Assembly (NCBI GenBank): GCA_023412495.1
Contig: JAEYNP010000151.1
Coordinates: 1 to 53,877, forward strand
DNA: 53,877 nt
Source: Pseudomonadota bacterium
GTDB taxonomy: Bacteria > Desulfobacterota > Desulfobulbia > Desulfobulbales > Desulfocapsaceae
Reading direction: 5' to 3'
The notes under the pieces: model-generated
The model's input: the letters and a program-made list of their open reading frames with translations, nothing else
What the model was told of the DNA's origin: nothing
Database searches by the model: none
Shown: piece after piece, positions 31,888 through 39,291 of the stretch
Layout: every line of letters begins with the position of its first letter
Position numbering within the stretch: position 1 is the stretch's first letter
Position numbers and translations under genes: made by a program

Positions 31888-33948
31888 TCAGTTCTCATCC
31901 ACCTGCGTGCAGAAATATTCGATGGTCTTCTGGGCGCAGGTGGTGCAGTAGCCGAGTTTGTTGAGCATCGTCTCGATCATCCGGTCGTAGAGCTTCTGGT
32001 TCTCCTCGTTGGTCCGGTTGGCCAGGGCGCCTATGAGGCTGCCGGAACCGGCGATATCCGACTTCAGCCGGACGTCGGTCACTGCCTTCACCAGCTCGAG
32101 ATTGTCCATGAAATCGTAATCCGGCCGCACCGAGATCTTCTGACCGTAGATCTTGCGGATCGAGGTCCGGAAGGAATCCTTCTGCTCCCGGGTCTTCAGC
32201 CCCAGGCAGTCCTCCACCGAGTTGATGTAGCGCTCGTCGATTTTCAGGGCCTGCAGCTCGCCGGTCTGCGGATTCTTGTACTTCCACATCTTGTCGGCCC
32301 CAAGATTCTCGGCGTCGATGCCGATGATCATGTTGACGTAGTTCATGACGTCCTTGCGGATGGCCAGCGGCTCGTCCATGTAGGCGTTGAACATCTCGGT
32401 CATGATCCGCTCCCGGTACATGCCCTTGGCGATCTTCAGGTCGTCGAGGAACTTCGCCCGGTCCTTGGCCTCGGAGACATAGTCGAGGATGACCCGCTCG
32501 ATGGCCCGGAAGATGTCGTAGGCGAACATGCACTTGCCCTCGTTGGTCTCCGAGCTCTCCAGCATGAGTTGGATGGAGCGGCCGAGGTTCCGCTGGCCGA
32601 GCCCCTTCTGGCCGAAGCGCTTGGTGATGTCGTGTTCCTGGCTCAAGGTGTCGATGACCTCCGACAGGGTCTTGAGGCTCTTCTCGCCCGCCACCTCGCC
32701 GGCCGCCAGCTTCATGGTCTCGATCGGGGTGAGCTTCTCCGACCGCGGCAACCGGGTGAGCACCACCGCCACCGAGGCGGCGTGATTGAGGTTCGGGTCC
32801 TGGTGCATGGACTCGCCGGTGAGCGTGGTCTTGGTCTCGTTGCCAATGGCATAGGCGGTCAGGTCATGCTGCAGAACATGGTTGGTGTTGTGCGAGACAT
32901 AGCAGATCCGGCACCGGTCGACGATCGGCGCCTCCTCCTTCTCGGCCAGGAACCGGTTGAATTCCGAGTTGTTGGAGGTGGCGACGATCAGGCAGTCGAT
33001 GGGCCACTTGTAGCCGTCGATCTCGATGCAGCGGTTCTGGATGATGCCGAGATAGACCTGGACGAGGTCCTTCTTGTTCTTGTAGATCTCATCGGAGAAG
33101 TGGATGCCGCCGCCGGCCACCCGCGCCAGGGCCCCGCGCCGCAGATCGAATCGGTAGGGGTTGTTGGTGTCGGTGATGTGCAAGAGCCTCTGAATGGACT
33201 CCTCACCCAGCAGATCCACCGCCGAGGAGGTGATCTTGTCCTTGGCCGGATATTTCCCCGTCACCGTACCCAGACTCTCGACCAGGGGCACCGGCACGAT
33301 GTCGATGAACTCCAGCATATCGTCGACCTTGCCGCCGGTATAATCCCGGATGTTATTCCAGATGTAGGCGGAACAGGCTCCCATGGGTCGGTAGTTGTCG
33401 AACCATGATGCCATCATGGAATCGTCCACCCGGTACCTTCTCGCCAGATACTGTCTGGACTCTTCTTTCGTTTCCATCAGGTTCATGGCCAGCACCATCG
33501 GGTCCTCATAGGTCTGCGACTCGATGGTGGTAATATTGCCATAAGCCCCGAGCTTGTCGAGGCCCGTGAAACGGAAGGTATACTTCCGGTTGGCGGGAAT
33601 CGACAGGAACTGCCGGTACAGCTTGCAGAGATGCTCGACCAGGAAGGTCTTGCCGTTGCCCGGCTCGCCGACCAGGACGAAGGCCATCTCCTTGGAAGAT
33701 CCGCCCTGGGAAGCATCCTTGACGAAGGAGACGAAGGAGTTGATCTCATCGTACATGCCTACGATATGTTTATTGCCCTTGCGAAATATTCTGAAGTCAA
33801 AGGTTGACTTCCCGTTGACCATCACCTTATCGATATCACCCTCGAGTATCATCCTGCTGACGCTCTGGAAGGCATTTTCGAATACACGCTCCCCCTTCTT
33901 GACCGCCGTGATATGCTGCTGGAGTGAATTAAGCCTTTGCTCCGCCAT
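31888..33948 (-). CDS. prkA: PrkA family AAA+ serine protein kinase
   Basis: A 686-aa PrkA close to the classical length of 630-640 plus a short extension. The AAA+ domain shows FVLVGEPGNGKTFLVEHLCK (Walker A near residue 95) and the PrkA stretch DFRIFRKGNKHIVGMYDEIN just before it. Walker-B-like GGIHFSDEIYKNKKDLVQVY, and VDRCRICYVSHNTNHVLQHD and SEFNRFLAEKEEAPIVDR follow. The C-terminal part corresponds to the kinase region. The last residues hold CTTCAQKTIEYFC, a Cys pair. It is first in the operon prkA-yeaH-spoVR-prkA2-UDG and is divergent from a YheO-like regulator gene 277 bases away. Expected to act as a stress or starvation regulator in the cytosol. Confidence 0.93.
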   Translation of the reverse strand: MAEQRLNSLQQHITAVKKGERVFENAFQSVSRMILEGDIDKVMVNGKSTFDFRIFRKGNKHIVGMYDEINSFVSFVKDASQGGSSKEMAFVLVGEPGNGKTFLVEHLCKLYRQFLSIPANRKYTFRFTGLDKLGAYGNITTIESQTYEDPMVLAMNLMETKEESRQYLARRYRVDDSMMASWFDNYRPMGACSAYIWNNIRDYTGGKVDDMLEFIDIVPVPLVESLGTVTGKYPAKDKITSSAVDLLGEESIQRLLHITDTNNPYRFDLRRGALARVAGGGIHFSDEIYKNKKDLVQVYLGIIQNRCIEIDGYKWPIDCLIVATSNNSEFNRFLAEKEEAPIVDRCRICYVSHNTNHVLQHDLTAYAIGNETKTTLTGESMHQDPNLNHAASVAVVLTRLPRSEKLTPIETMKLAAGEVAGEKSLKTLSEVIDTLSQEHDITKRFGQKGLGQRNLGRSIQLMLESSETNEGKCMFAYDIFRAIERVILDYVSEAKDRAKFLDDLKIAKGMYRERIMTEMFNAYMDEPLAIRKDVMNYVNMIIGIDAENLGADKMWKYKNPQTGELQALKIDERYINSVEDCLGLKTREQKDSFRTSIRKIYGQKISVRPDYDFMDNLELVKAVTDVRLKSDIAGSGSLIGALANRTNEENQKLYDRMIETMLNKLGYCTTCAQKTIEYFCTQVDEN

Positions 33949-34225
33949 CGTTTTCCTCCTTGACAGGTTGGTAAAGTTGCTGCATTAGGTTATGTTTAAT
34001 TATCTTCATAAATTAGATTAATTTTCAAGGATTTCCTCACTGCTATTTTCACCGGGAAGGGAGATCATTCCTCTGTATCGAATCCTCCATCCGACTACGA
34101 TTCAACAGTTTTTGAATATGTCAATTTTTTATTGACATCAAGAAATTCCGTTGCCAAAATAGTGCATATTCACAAAACTGTGTTCCCATACTTCCACCTT
34201 TCTCCCGAAGCGAAGAGCAGATGCC

Positions 34226-34912
34226 ATGATCGACCAAAAGTGCCTCCTGCAGAACCTTCAGCATCTGGCCGACGCCGTTGTCGCCATGTTCGGGAAGAAT
34301 TGTGAAGCCTGTGTTCACGATCTGACCGCCTTACCTGCTTCCCTGGTGTATATCCGGGGACACGTCACCCGCCGCAAGCCCGGCGCCCCGGCCACAGACC
34401 TGCTGCTCAGGATGATCAATCCGGATCTCTCGAAAGGCGAAGAAACGCGGAACTACAAAACAATCAGCGGCGACGGCAAGTCCCTCAAATCGACCACTAC
34501 CTTATTTCGCGATGCCGCCGGCCGGCCGGTCGCTGCCTTCTGCATCAATTTTGATACCACCGAGTTCTTCAACGCCAGCCAAGCCCTGATCCCATTCATC
34601 AACCTGCCCGAAAACTCTGCGCCATTCTCGGCGGAAACCTTCGCCCACTCCACCAGGGAGACGGTGGAGGCGCTCCTGTATCAGGCGGCTACGGAAATCG
34701 GCAAACACCCCTCTACCATGAATATCAACGAACGAAGCCGGTTCGTGGCTATTCTCGAGGGAAACAGGATTTTTCAGTTCAAGGGAGCGGTGGAGCAGGT
34801 CGCCCGAATGATGGGGGTTACGCGGTTCACCATCTATAATTACTTAAAAAAAGTAAGATCGACTAACTCACCCGTAAAGGGGAGTAAAAGCTGTAAAATT
34901 ACGAAAATTTAA
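34226..34912 (+). CDS. YheO/DauR-like PAS-type transcriptional regulator
   Basis: A 228-aa regulator. The N-terminal PAS-like YheO domain covers residues about 8-115 (FGKNCEACVHDLTALPASLV, then GKSLKSTTTLFRDAAGRPVA and CINFDTTEF), and a DauR-like helix-turn-helix covers about 165-215 (MNINERSRFVAILEGNRIFQ, KGAVEQVARMMGVTRFTIYN). The last helix is followed by a basic tail. Such regulators often sit beside amino-acid catabolic genes and respond to the substrate. Here ridA begins 52 bases after the stop and a cysteine-desulfidase-type gene after that, so it probably controls them. Confidence 0.88.
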   Translation: MIDQKCLLQNLQHLADAVVAMFGKNCEACVHDLTALPASLVYIRGHVTRRKPGAPATDLLLRMINPDLSKGEETRNYKTISGDGKSLKSTTTLFRDAAGRPVAAFCINFDTTEFFNASQALIPFINLPENSAPFSAETFAHSTRETVEALLYQAATEIGKHPSTMNINERSRFVAILEGNRIFQFKGAVEQVARMMGVTRFTIYNYLKKVRSTNSPVKGSKSCKITKI

Positions 34913-34963
34913 TAGGATATTCATAAACTATCATCTTAACTCGCCACACCGAGAGGACTCGTG

Positions 34964-35341
34964 ATGCGTAATGTTATTGTAACCAGTGAGGCCCCGGCTG
35001 CCATCGGTCCATACTCTCAGGCCGTCGGAACTGAAAATTTCCTGTTTATTTCCGGACAACTGCCGATCGATCCGGCCACCGGCAAAATGGTTGAGGGGGA
35101 TATCGGGGCGAGAACCGACCAGATCTTGAAGAATGCCGCAGCCATTGCCAAAGCGGCGGGTACGGTCCTCGGCAAAACCCTCAAGACCACCATCTTTCTT
35201 ACCGATCTCGCCGATTTCCAGGAGATGAACCGTGCCTACGGCAGCCATTTCCCCGATGCCCCGCCGGCAAGAAGCACAGTTCAGGTGGCCGCCCTGCCGC
35301 TCGGTTCGAACATCGAGATCGAATTCATCGTGGCCAGGTAA
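34964..35341 (+). CDS. ridA: RidA family reactive enamine/imine deaminase
   Basis: A 125-aa RidA/YjgF protein that hydrolyses 2-aminoacrylate and related imines released by pyridoxal- or iron-sulfur-dependent dehydratases. The family is visible in full: IGPYSQAVGTENFLFISGQL, DQILKNAAAIAKAAG, VLGKTLKTTIFLTDLADFQ, and APPARSTVQVAALPLG with the catalytic Arg. The start is ATG 34964 behind GAGAGGA (an overlapping GTG is less likely). It sits 23 bases before a gene whose product is expected to form aminoacrylate, an immediate functional link. Confidence 0.95.
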   Translation: MRNVIVTSEAPAAIGPYSQAVGTENFLFISGQLPIDPATGKMVEGDIGARTDQILKNAAAIAKAAGTVLGKTLKTTIFLTDLADFQEMNRAYGSHFPDAPPARSTVQVAALPLGSNIEIEFIVAR

Positions 35342-35364
35342 TTTTCAAGCCCGGAGAGCACGTC

Positions 35365-36693
35365 ATGCAATTTACAGTCAAAGATATCCTGGAGATGGAG
35401 GTGACGCTCGCGCTGGGCTGCACCGAACCGGTGGCCATTGCCCTGGGGGCGGCGGCGGCAGCCACCCTCCTGCCGAGAGGTAAGAAAGAGTTCGATACCA
35501 TCGAGATCTGGATCGACCCAAATATCTATAAAAACGGCCTGGCCGTCGCCATCCCCGGCACAGGCGGAATGCAGGGACTCGACACCGCCGCGGCCCTCGG
35601 CGCCTATGGGGGCAATCCGGCAAAGGGACTCGAGGTACTGGAGAGCATTGATGAGGCAACTGTCACCAGAGCCAAAAAACTGCTGGCGGAGGGCAGGGTG
35701 AAGGTCAACCTCCGAGAGGAGGTCGGCCTCTACGTGCGGACCAGGCTCGTCTCCGGGAGCGACATCGCCGAATCGCTGATCGTCGACCTCCACAACAATA
35801 TTGTCAGCCTGAAGCTGAATGGCGACGAGGTCGACTCGCCCCTGCTGTCCCGGGCGAAGGAAAAAGGCGGCAAGAGGAGCCTTGCCGAGCTCGAGGCATG
35901 GCTGCGCGACCTGACCCTCGAAGAAATCCTGGAGCTCACGGCGCAACTGGACGAGCAAGATCTCGCCTTCCTCGAAGAGGGGGTCAACCACAACCTGGCT
36001 CTCGCCGAATACGGTCTGAAACACGGCACCGGGCTCGGCATCGGCAAGGCCATCGACCGCCTGATCAAGCAGAAGCTCATGGTGAAGGATATGTCCACCT
36101 CGGCCCGCCGCCTCACCTCGGCCGCCGCAGATGCCCGCATGGGCGGGGCCAAGCTCCCCGCCATGAGTTCCGCCGGCAGCGGCAACCACGGGCTGACCGC
36201 CATCCTGCCGATCTGGGCGATCAAGGACTTCATCGACCACGACCGGGAGACGCTCTTGCGGGCCATCGGCCTCAGCCACATCATCACCGCCTACGTCAAG
36301 GCTCACACAGGGCGACTGTCCGCCGTCTGCGGCTGTTCGGTGGCGGCCGGCGCCGGCGCCACTGCCGGCATCACCTACCTGGTCGGCGGCGACGTCCACC
36401 ACATGGAGGGGGCGATCAAGAATATTCTGGAGGATCTCGCCGGAGTGATCTGCGACGGTGCCAAGGCCGGCTGCGCCATCAAGCTCAACACCGCGGCCGG
36501 GGCGGCGGTACAGGCCGCCCTCTTCTCCCTGCACGGGGTGAACGTCAAGGCAACTGACGGGATTATCGGCGATTCCACCCAAAAGACCGTCCAGAACATG
36601 GGGGCGCTGAGCCAGGACGGCATGGTCCAGGCGGACAAGACCATCCTCAAGATCATGCTGGAAAAGCAGATGACGAAGAAGTCACGGGAATAG
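35365..36693 (+). CDS. UPF0597/L-serine dehydratase-alpha-like protein, probable L-cysteine desulfidase
   Basis: A 442-aa protein of the CdsB/YhaM (UPF0597) family, related to L-cysteine desulfidase and to the iron-sulfur domain of L-serine dehydratase. It should split L-cysteine (or a similar amino acid) into sulfide, ammonia and pyruvate through aminoacrylate. Key features: LALGCTEPVAIALGAAAA (first conserved Cys), SSAGSGNHGLTAILP, SAVCGCSVAAGAGATAG and GVICDGAKAGCAIK, whose cysteines would bind a [4Fe-4S] cluster. It is oxygen-sensitive by family. It follows ridA, which would remove the aminoacrylate, and a YheO-like regulator, forming a compact catabolic operon. Confidence 0.9.
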   Translation: MQFTVKDILEMEVTLALGCTEPVAIALGAAAAATLLPRGKKEFDTIEIWIDPNIYKNGLAVAIPGTGGMQGLDTAAALGAYGGNPAKGLEVLESIDEATVTRAKKLLAEGRVKVNLREEVGLYVRTRLVSGSDIAESLIVDLHNNIVSLKLNGDEVDSPLLSRAKEKGGKRSLAELEAWLRDLTLEEILELTAQLDEQDLAFLEEGVNHNLALAEYGLKHGTGLGIGKAIDRLIKQKLMVKDMSTSARRLTSAAADARMGGAKLPAMSSAGSGNHGLTAILPIWAIKDFIDHDRETLLRAIGLSHIITAYVKAHTGRLSAVCGCSVAAGAGATAGITYLVGGDVHHMEGAIKNILEDLAGVICDGAKAGCAIKLNTAAGAAVQAALFSLHGVNVKATDGIIGDSTQKTVQNMGALSQDGMVQADKTILKIMLEKQMTKKSRE

Positions 36694-36719
36694 GGTCTGC
36701 CACCGCCTGTGGGGCATTC

Positions 36720-36744
36720 GTAGGGGCGAATCTTGTATTCGCCC
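36720..36744 (+). repeat. 25-base palindromic repeat, copy B
   Basis: GTAGGGGCGAAT, loop CTTGT, ATTCGCCC; identical to copy A at 7904-7928. It lies between the convergent UPF0597 and MFS genes. Just beyond it, GAGCGTG (36754-36760) and CACGCTC (36785-36791) make another hairpin. Confidence 0.85.
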
Positions 36745-36800
36745 GCTGGCTTGAGCGTGATAAACTGGTAAGTCTGATCGTTCCCACGCTCCAGCGTCCG

Positions 36801-38129
36801 TCAATTGCGAGCCTCGAAAAACGCCGGTTCCGGCTCCGGAACCGCGATATTGCGGCAGTGCGTCTCGGTCACCGCCAGGGTCGCCAGAAAGCCTACCACG
36901 GTGAAAACGAGCATCAGCAGAAAGCCGTTGTGGTAATCGCCGCTGGAGTAGACCCGGATGGCGCCCTGCATGGTGCCGTCCCAGGTTCGGTCCGCCACCC
37001 ATCCGAACAGCGGCTGCATCAGCGCCGTACCGATGAAGCAGCCGGTATTGACGACGCTCACCGCCATACCCGAAAGCTCGGGGTGGATCACCTCCTTGGC
37101 GCAGGCGAAGGTGATGACGAAGGAGGCCCCGGCAAAGCCCATCATCGCAAAGAGCAGCCGGCCCGAGAACCCCGGCGCCCAGTCGGTGAAGACCAGGAGC
37201 AGCCAGGAGATGGTGTAGAGGGCCATGCCGCCGACGAGCACCGGTTTGCGGCGGCGGATGCGATCGGAAAACCATCCGAAGCACAGGGCGCCGACAGCGA
37301 ATGAGAGCAGCATGACCGTCAGGTAATGGGCGCTCTCCGTCCGGGACAGGCCGTGCACATCCCGAAGATAGGGCACAGCCCATAGTCCCATGAAGGAATA
37401 GAGTCCGCCGATGATGCCGAACTGCACGACAAAGCCGGGCCAGACCCGCAGCACCTTTATCACGTTCCAGAGATTGCCCAGCCAGCCGGCACGGGTGGCC
37501 GGATCCGTCCCGACCGCCAGCCTCGGGTTGGGAGCGGTAAAACCGATATCTTCCGGGCGGTTGCGGACGATGAAAAAGGCCGCCACCGCGAGCAGCAGGG
37601 AGAAGAGGCCGATATCGATGAAGATGCTCCGCCAGGCGAAGATTGACAGCAGAGCGGATAAGGGTCCCGCAGCGGTGACGGAGCCCAGGTTGCCGATAAA
37701 GAGGGTGAGGCCGCTCATCACCCCGAACACCCGGGCGGGAAACCATACCGCATTGTTCTTCATGATGCTGATGAACACCACCGAGACGCCAAGGCCCACG
37801 AGAAACCTGCCGACACAGGCCATCTCGAAGGACGGGGCAAGGCCGAAGAGAATCGAGCCCAGTCCTGCGGCCAGGTTGCCGGCGATGATCGAGGCTCTCG
37901 ACCCGAGGGTATCCGCCAACACCCCCGAAGGCAGCTGCATGGCTGCGTAGACGAAGAAGTAGATGGCCGACAGAGTCCCGAGCCGGGTGCCGGTGGTCCG
38001 AAAGTCGGCCATGAGGTACTCGGAGACCACGCCGGGGGCCATCCGGTGAAAGTAAACCAGGATGTAGGTGAGAATGAGGATGGCGAAGATCGACCACCTC
38101 GCCACCTCGAATTTCATTTCGCGGGTCAT
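36801..38129 (-). CDS. major facilitator superfamily transporter
   Basis: A 442-aa inner-membrane carrier with twelve predicted helices. Family features: FHRMAPGVVSEYLMADFRTT in helix 1-2, the loop motif DTLGSRASIIAGNL (variant of the DxxGRR motif), and a long central cytosolic loop (NRPEDIGFTAPNPRLAVGTD). The pattern MAPGVVSEYLM and AMQLPSGVLADTLG recalls anion:cation symporters and glycerol-3-phosphate or hexuronate carriers of the ACS/OPA type, so an organic anion is the best guess. GGAGGAGGGG precedes the ATG. It is monocistronic; its stop faces the UPF0597 gene, so no operon link exists. Confidence 0.9.
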   Translation of the reverse strand: MTREMKFEVARWSIFAILILTYILVYFHRMAPGVVSEYLMADFRTTGTRLGTLSAIYFFVYAAMQLPSGVLADTLGSRASIIAGNLAAGLGSILFGLAPSFEMACVGRFLVGLGVSVVFISIMKNNAVWFPARVFGVMSGLTLFIGNLGSVTAAGPLSALLSIFAWRSIFIDIGLFSLLLAVAAFFIVRNRPEDIGFTAPNPRLAVGTDPATRAGWLGNLWNVIKVLRVWPGFVVQFGIIGGLYSFMGLWAVPYLRDVHGLSRTESAHYLTVMLLSFAVGALCFGWFSDRIRRRKPVLVGGMALYTISWLLLVFTDWAPGFSGRLLFAMMGFAGASFVITFACAKEVIHPELSGMAVSVVNTGCFIGTALMQPLFGWVADRTWDGTMQGAIRVYSSGDYHNGFLLMLVFTVVGFLATLAVTETHCRNIAVPEPEPAFFEARN

Positions 38130-38457
38130 TTATCCCCTCCTCCGACCTTCAACAAATGAAGCTGGCATCGAGCAAGCGGATCCGTTTTCAGTCGACCGCC
38201 CATCCCCGTCAGCGTCCAACAAAGAGCAACCAGTTCCTATAGTGCATTTCCGCCTGCCGGGCAATTTGTATCTCCACATCGCGTACTTTGGATGACTGGC
38301 CTTTCATCGATAAAATACCGGTGGGCCGCGACAAAATAGTTGCCCGAGTGAAGAAAATATCTATTTTTTCTCCCCATAAGACATGAAGTCAGGAAAGAAC
38401 CGGGACGGGATGATGAACGGCGTCCCGTTATTCATCATTTTTGCAAAGGAGGGGATG
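38130..38457. other. intergenic region between divergent MFS and PA14 lipoprotein genes
   Basis: A 328-base divergent promoter region. The only strong structure is the pair of interleaved stems at 38401-38438 just before the lipoprotein's ribosome binding site. AGAAAATATCTATTTTTTCT at 38352-38371 is an AT-rich imperfect palindrome of unclear role. Confidence 0.5.
38401..38442 (+). promoter_or_regulatory. interleaved stems (possible H-type pseudoknot or attenuator) in a 5' leader
   Basis: CGGGACG (38401-38407) pairs with CGTCCCG (38421-38427). ATGATGAA (38410-38417), lying in the loop of that stem, pairs with TTCATCAT (38431-38438), which is followed by TTTTT. The two stems interleave with connectors of 2, 3 and 3 bases, so they either form an H-type pseudoknot or are mutually exclusive, the second being terminator-like. 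The ribosome binding site AAAGGAGGGG starts eight bases later. Confidence 0.45.
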
Positions 38458-39045
38458 ATGCTGCGCTATTGGGTACTCACCATTCTTCTGTGCGTGATTT
38501 TATTTGTAACATCTTGCGCCCTGCGGCACCAGGCAAGCCAGTTGCGCCCTCTGCCCGAGGAGCAGGCGAGAACCTTGCAGCCGGGACTCCAGCCCCGTTA
38601 TTTCGCCAAATTCATGGCCCGGGATGTCCGCGAGCTGCCGGATGATACAGGATCTCAGCTCAAGACCTGGCTGGGTGAGCCGATCACAGTGATCGATCAC
38701 CAGTTCGGCGACGGCGAGGTTTTTGGCAGCGGACTGAGCCGCGGGGTTGGCGTCCGCATGCGCGGAGCGATCCGCCTCCCCGCTCGCGGCACCTATACCT
38801 TCCAGGCCGTCTCCAACGACGGCATCGAGATGTTCTTGGGAGATTTGCTGGTGCTCAGCGATCCGCTGCAGCATTCCGACCAGCTTTCCAAAGAGGGTTC
38901 GGTGGAAATTCCGGCCGAGGGCTGGTATCCGGTGCGGATTGACTACTTCCAGCGCAAGGGGACTGCCACCCTGCAACTCTTCTGGACGACCCCGCGCGGG
39001 ACCCGTACCACAATCCCGGCGGAGGCATACGGACATCTTCCTTAG
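38458..39045 (+). CDS. PA14-domain lipoprotein
   Basis: A 195-aa exported protein. The lipoprotein signal is MLRYWVLTILLCVILFVTSC (Cys20 is the lipid anchor after VTS). ATG 38458 is chosen for its spacing from AAAGGAGGGG. The mature part (about 45-190) matches a PA14-type beta-barrel carbohydrate-binding module: GEVFGSGLSRGVGVRMRGAI, RGTYTFQAVSNDGIEMFLGD, GWYPVRIDYFQRKGTATLQL and FWTTPRGTRTTIPAE. The 'SNDGxxxxLxxxxxxD' loop usually binds calcium. It would face the periplasm or cell surface and bind glycans. Nearby genes give no partner; a palindromic repeat follows it. Confidence 0.85.
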   Translation: MLRYWVLTILLCVILFVTSCALRHQASQLRPLPEEQARTLQPGLQPRYFAKFMARDVRELPDDTGSQLKTWLGEPITVIDHQFGDGEVFGSGLSRGVGVRMRGAIRLPARGTYTFQAVSNDGIEMFLGDLLVLSDPLQHSDQLSKEGSVEIPAEGWYPVRIDYFQRKGTATLQLFWTTPRGTRTTIPAEAYGHLP

Positions 39046-39053
39046 TACTTTAA

Positions 39054-39104
39054 TACCTTAGAAATTCGTTTCTTGTTTTTTTGAAACGAATTTCGTGAAG
39101 GTAC
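39054..39104 (+). repeat. palindromic interspersed repeat, copy 2
   Basis: TACCTTAGAAAT (39054-39065) and ATTTCGTGAAGGTAC (39090-39104) are identical to blocks of copy 1 (10953-11009, minus strand). The inner stem is AATTCGTTTC/GAAACGAATT (39063-39072 with 39083-39092), unlike that of copy 1 in sequence but equally paired. It lies nine bases after the PA14 lipoprotein stop and could also end its transcript. Confidence 0.7.
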
Positions 39105-39291
39105 CTATTCCTACTGCTGTCGGAGGGGATGACAACCCTTGCAACGACCTCATCGGTCGGAAGATTTGCGCCGTCCGCTCCAAGAGATTTGTGCGACAAA
39201 AAATTGCAAAATGCATAATGAAAGGATACCCTGGCGCCAGTAGATCAGATTTTTTTGAATTGGGCCATTTTTTCGAGGCCTATCTTGACTG

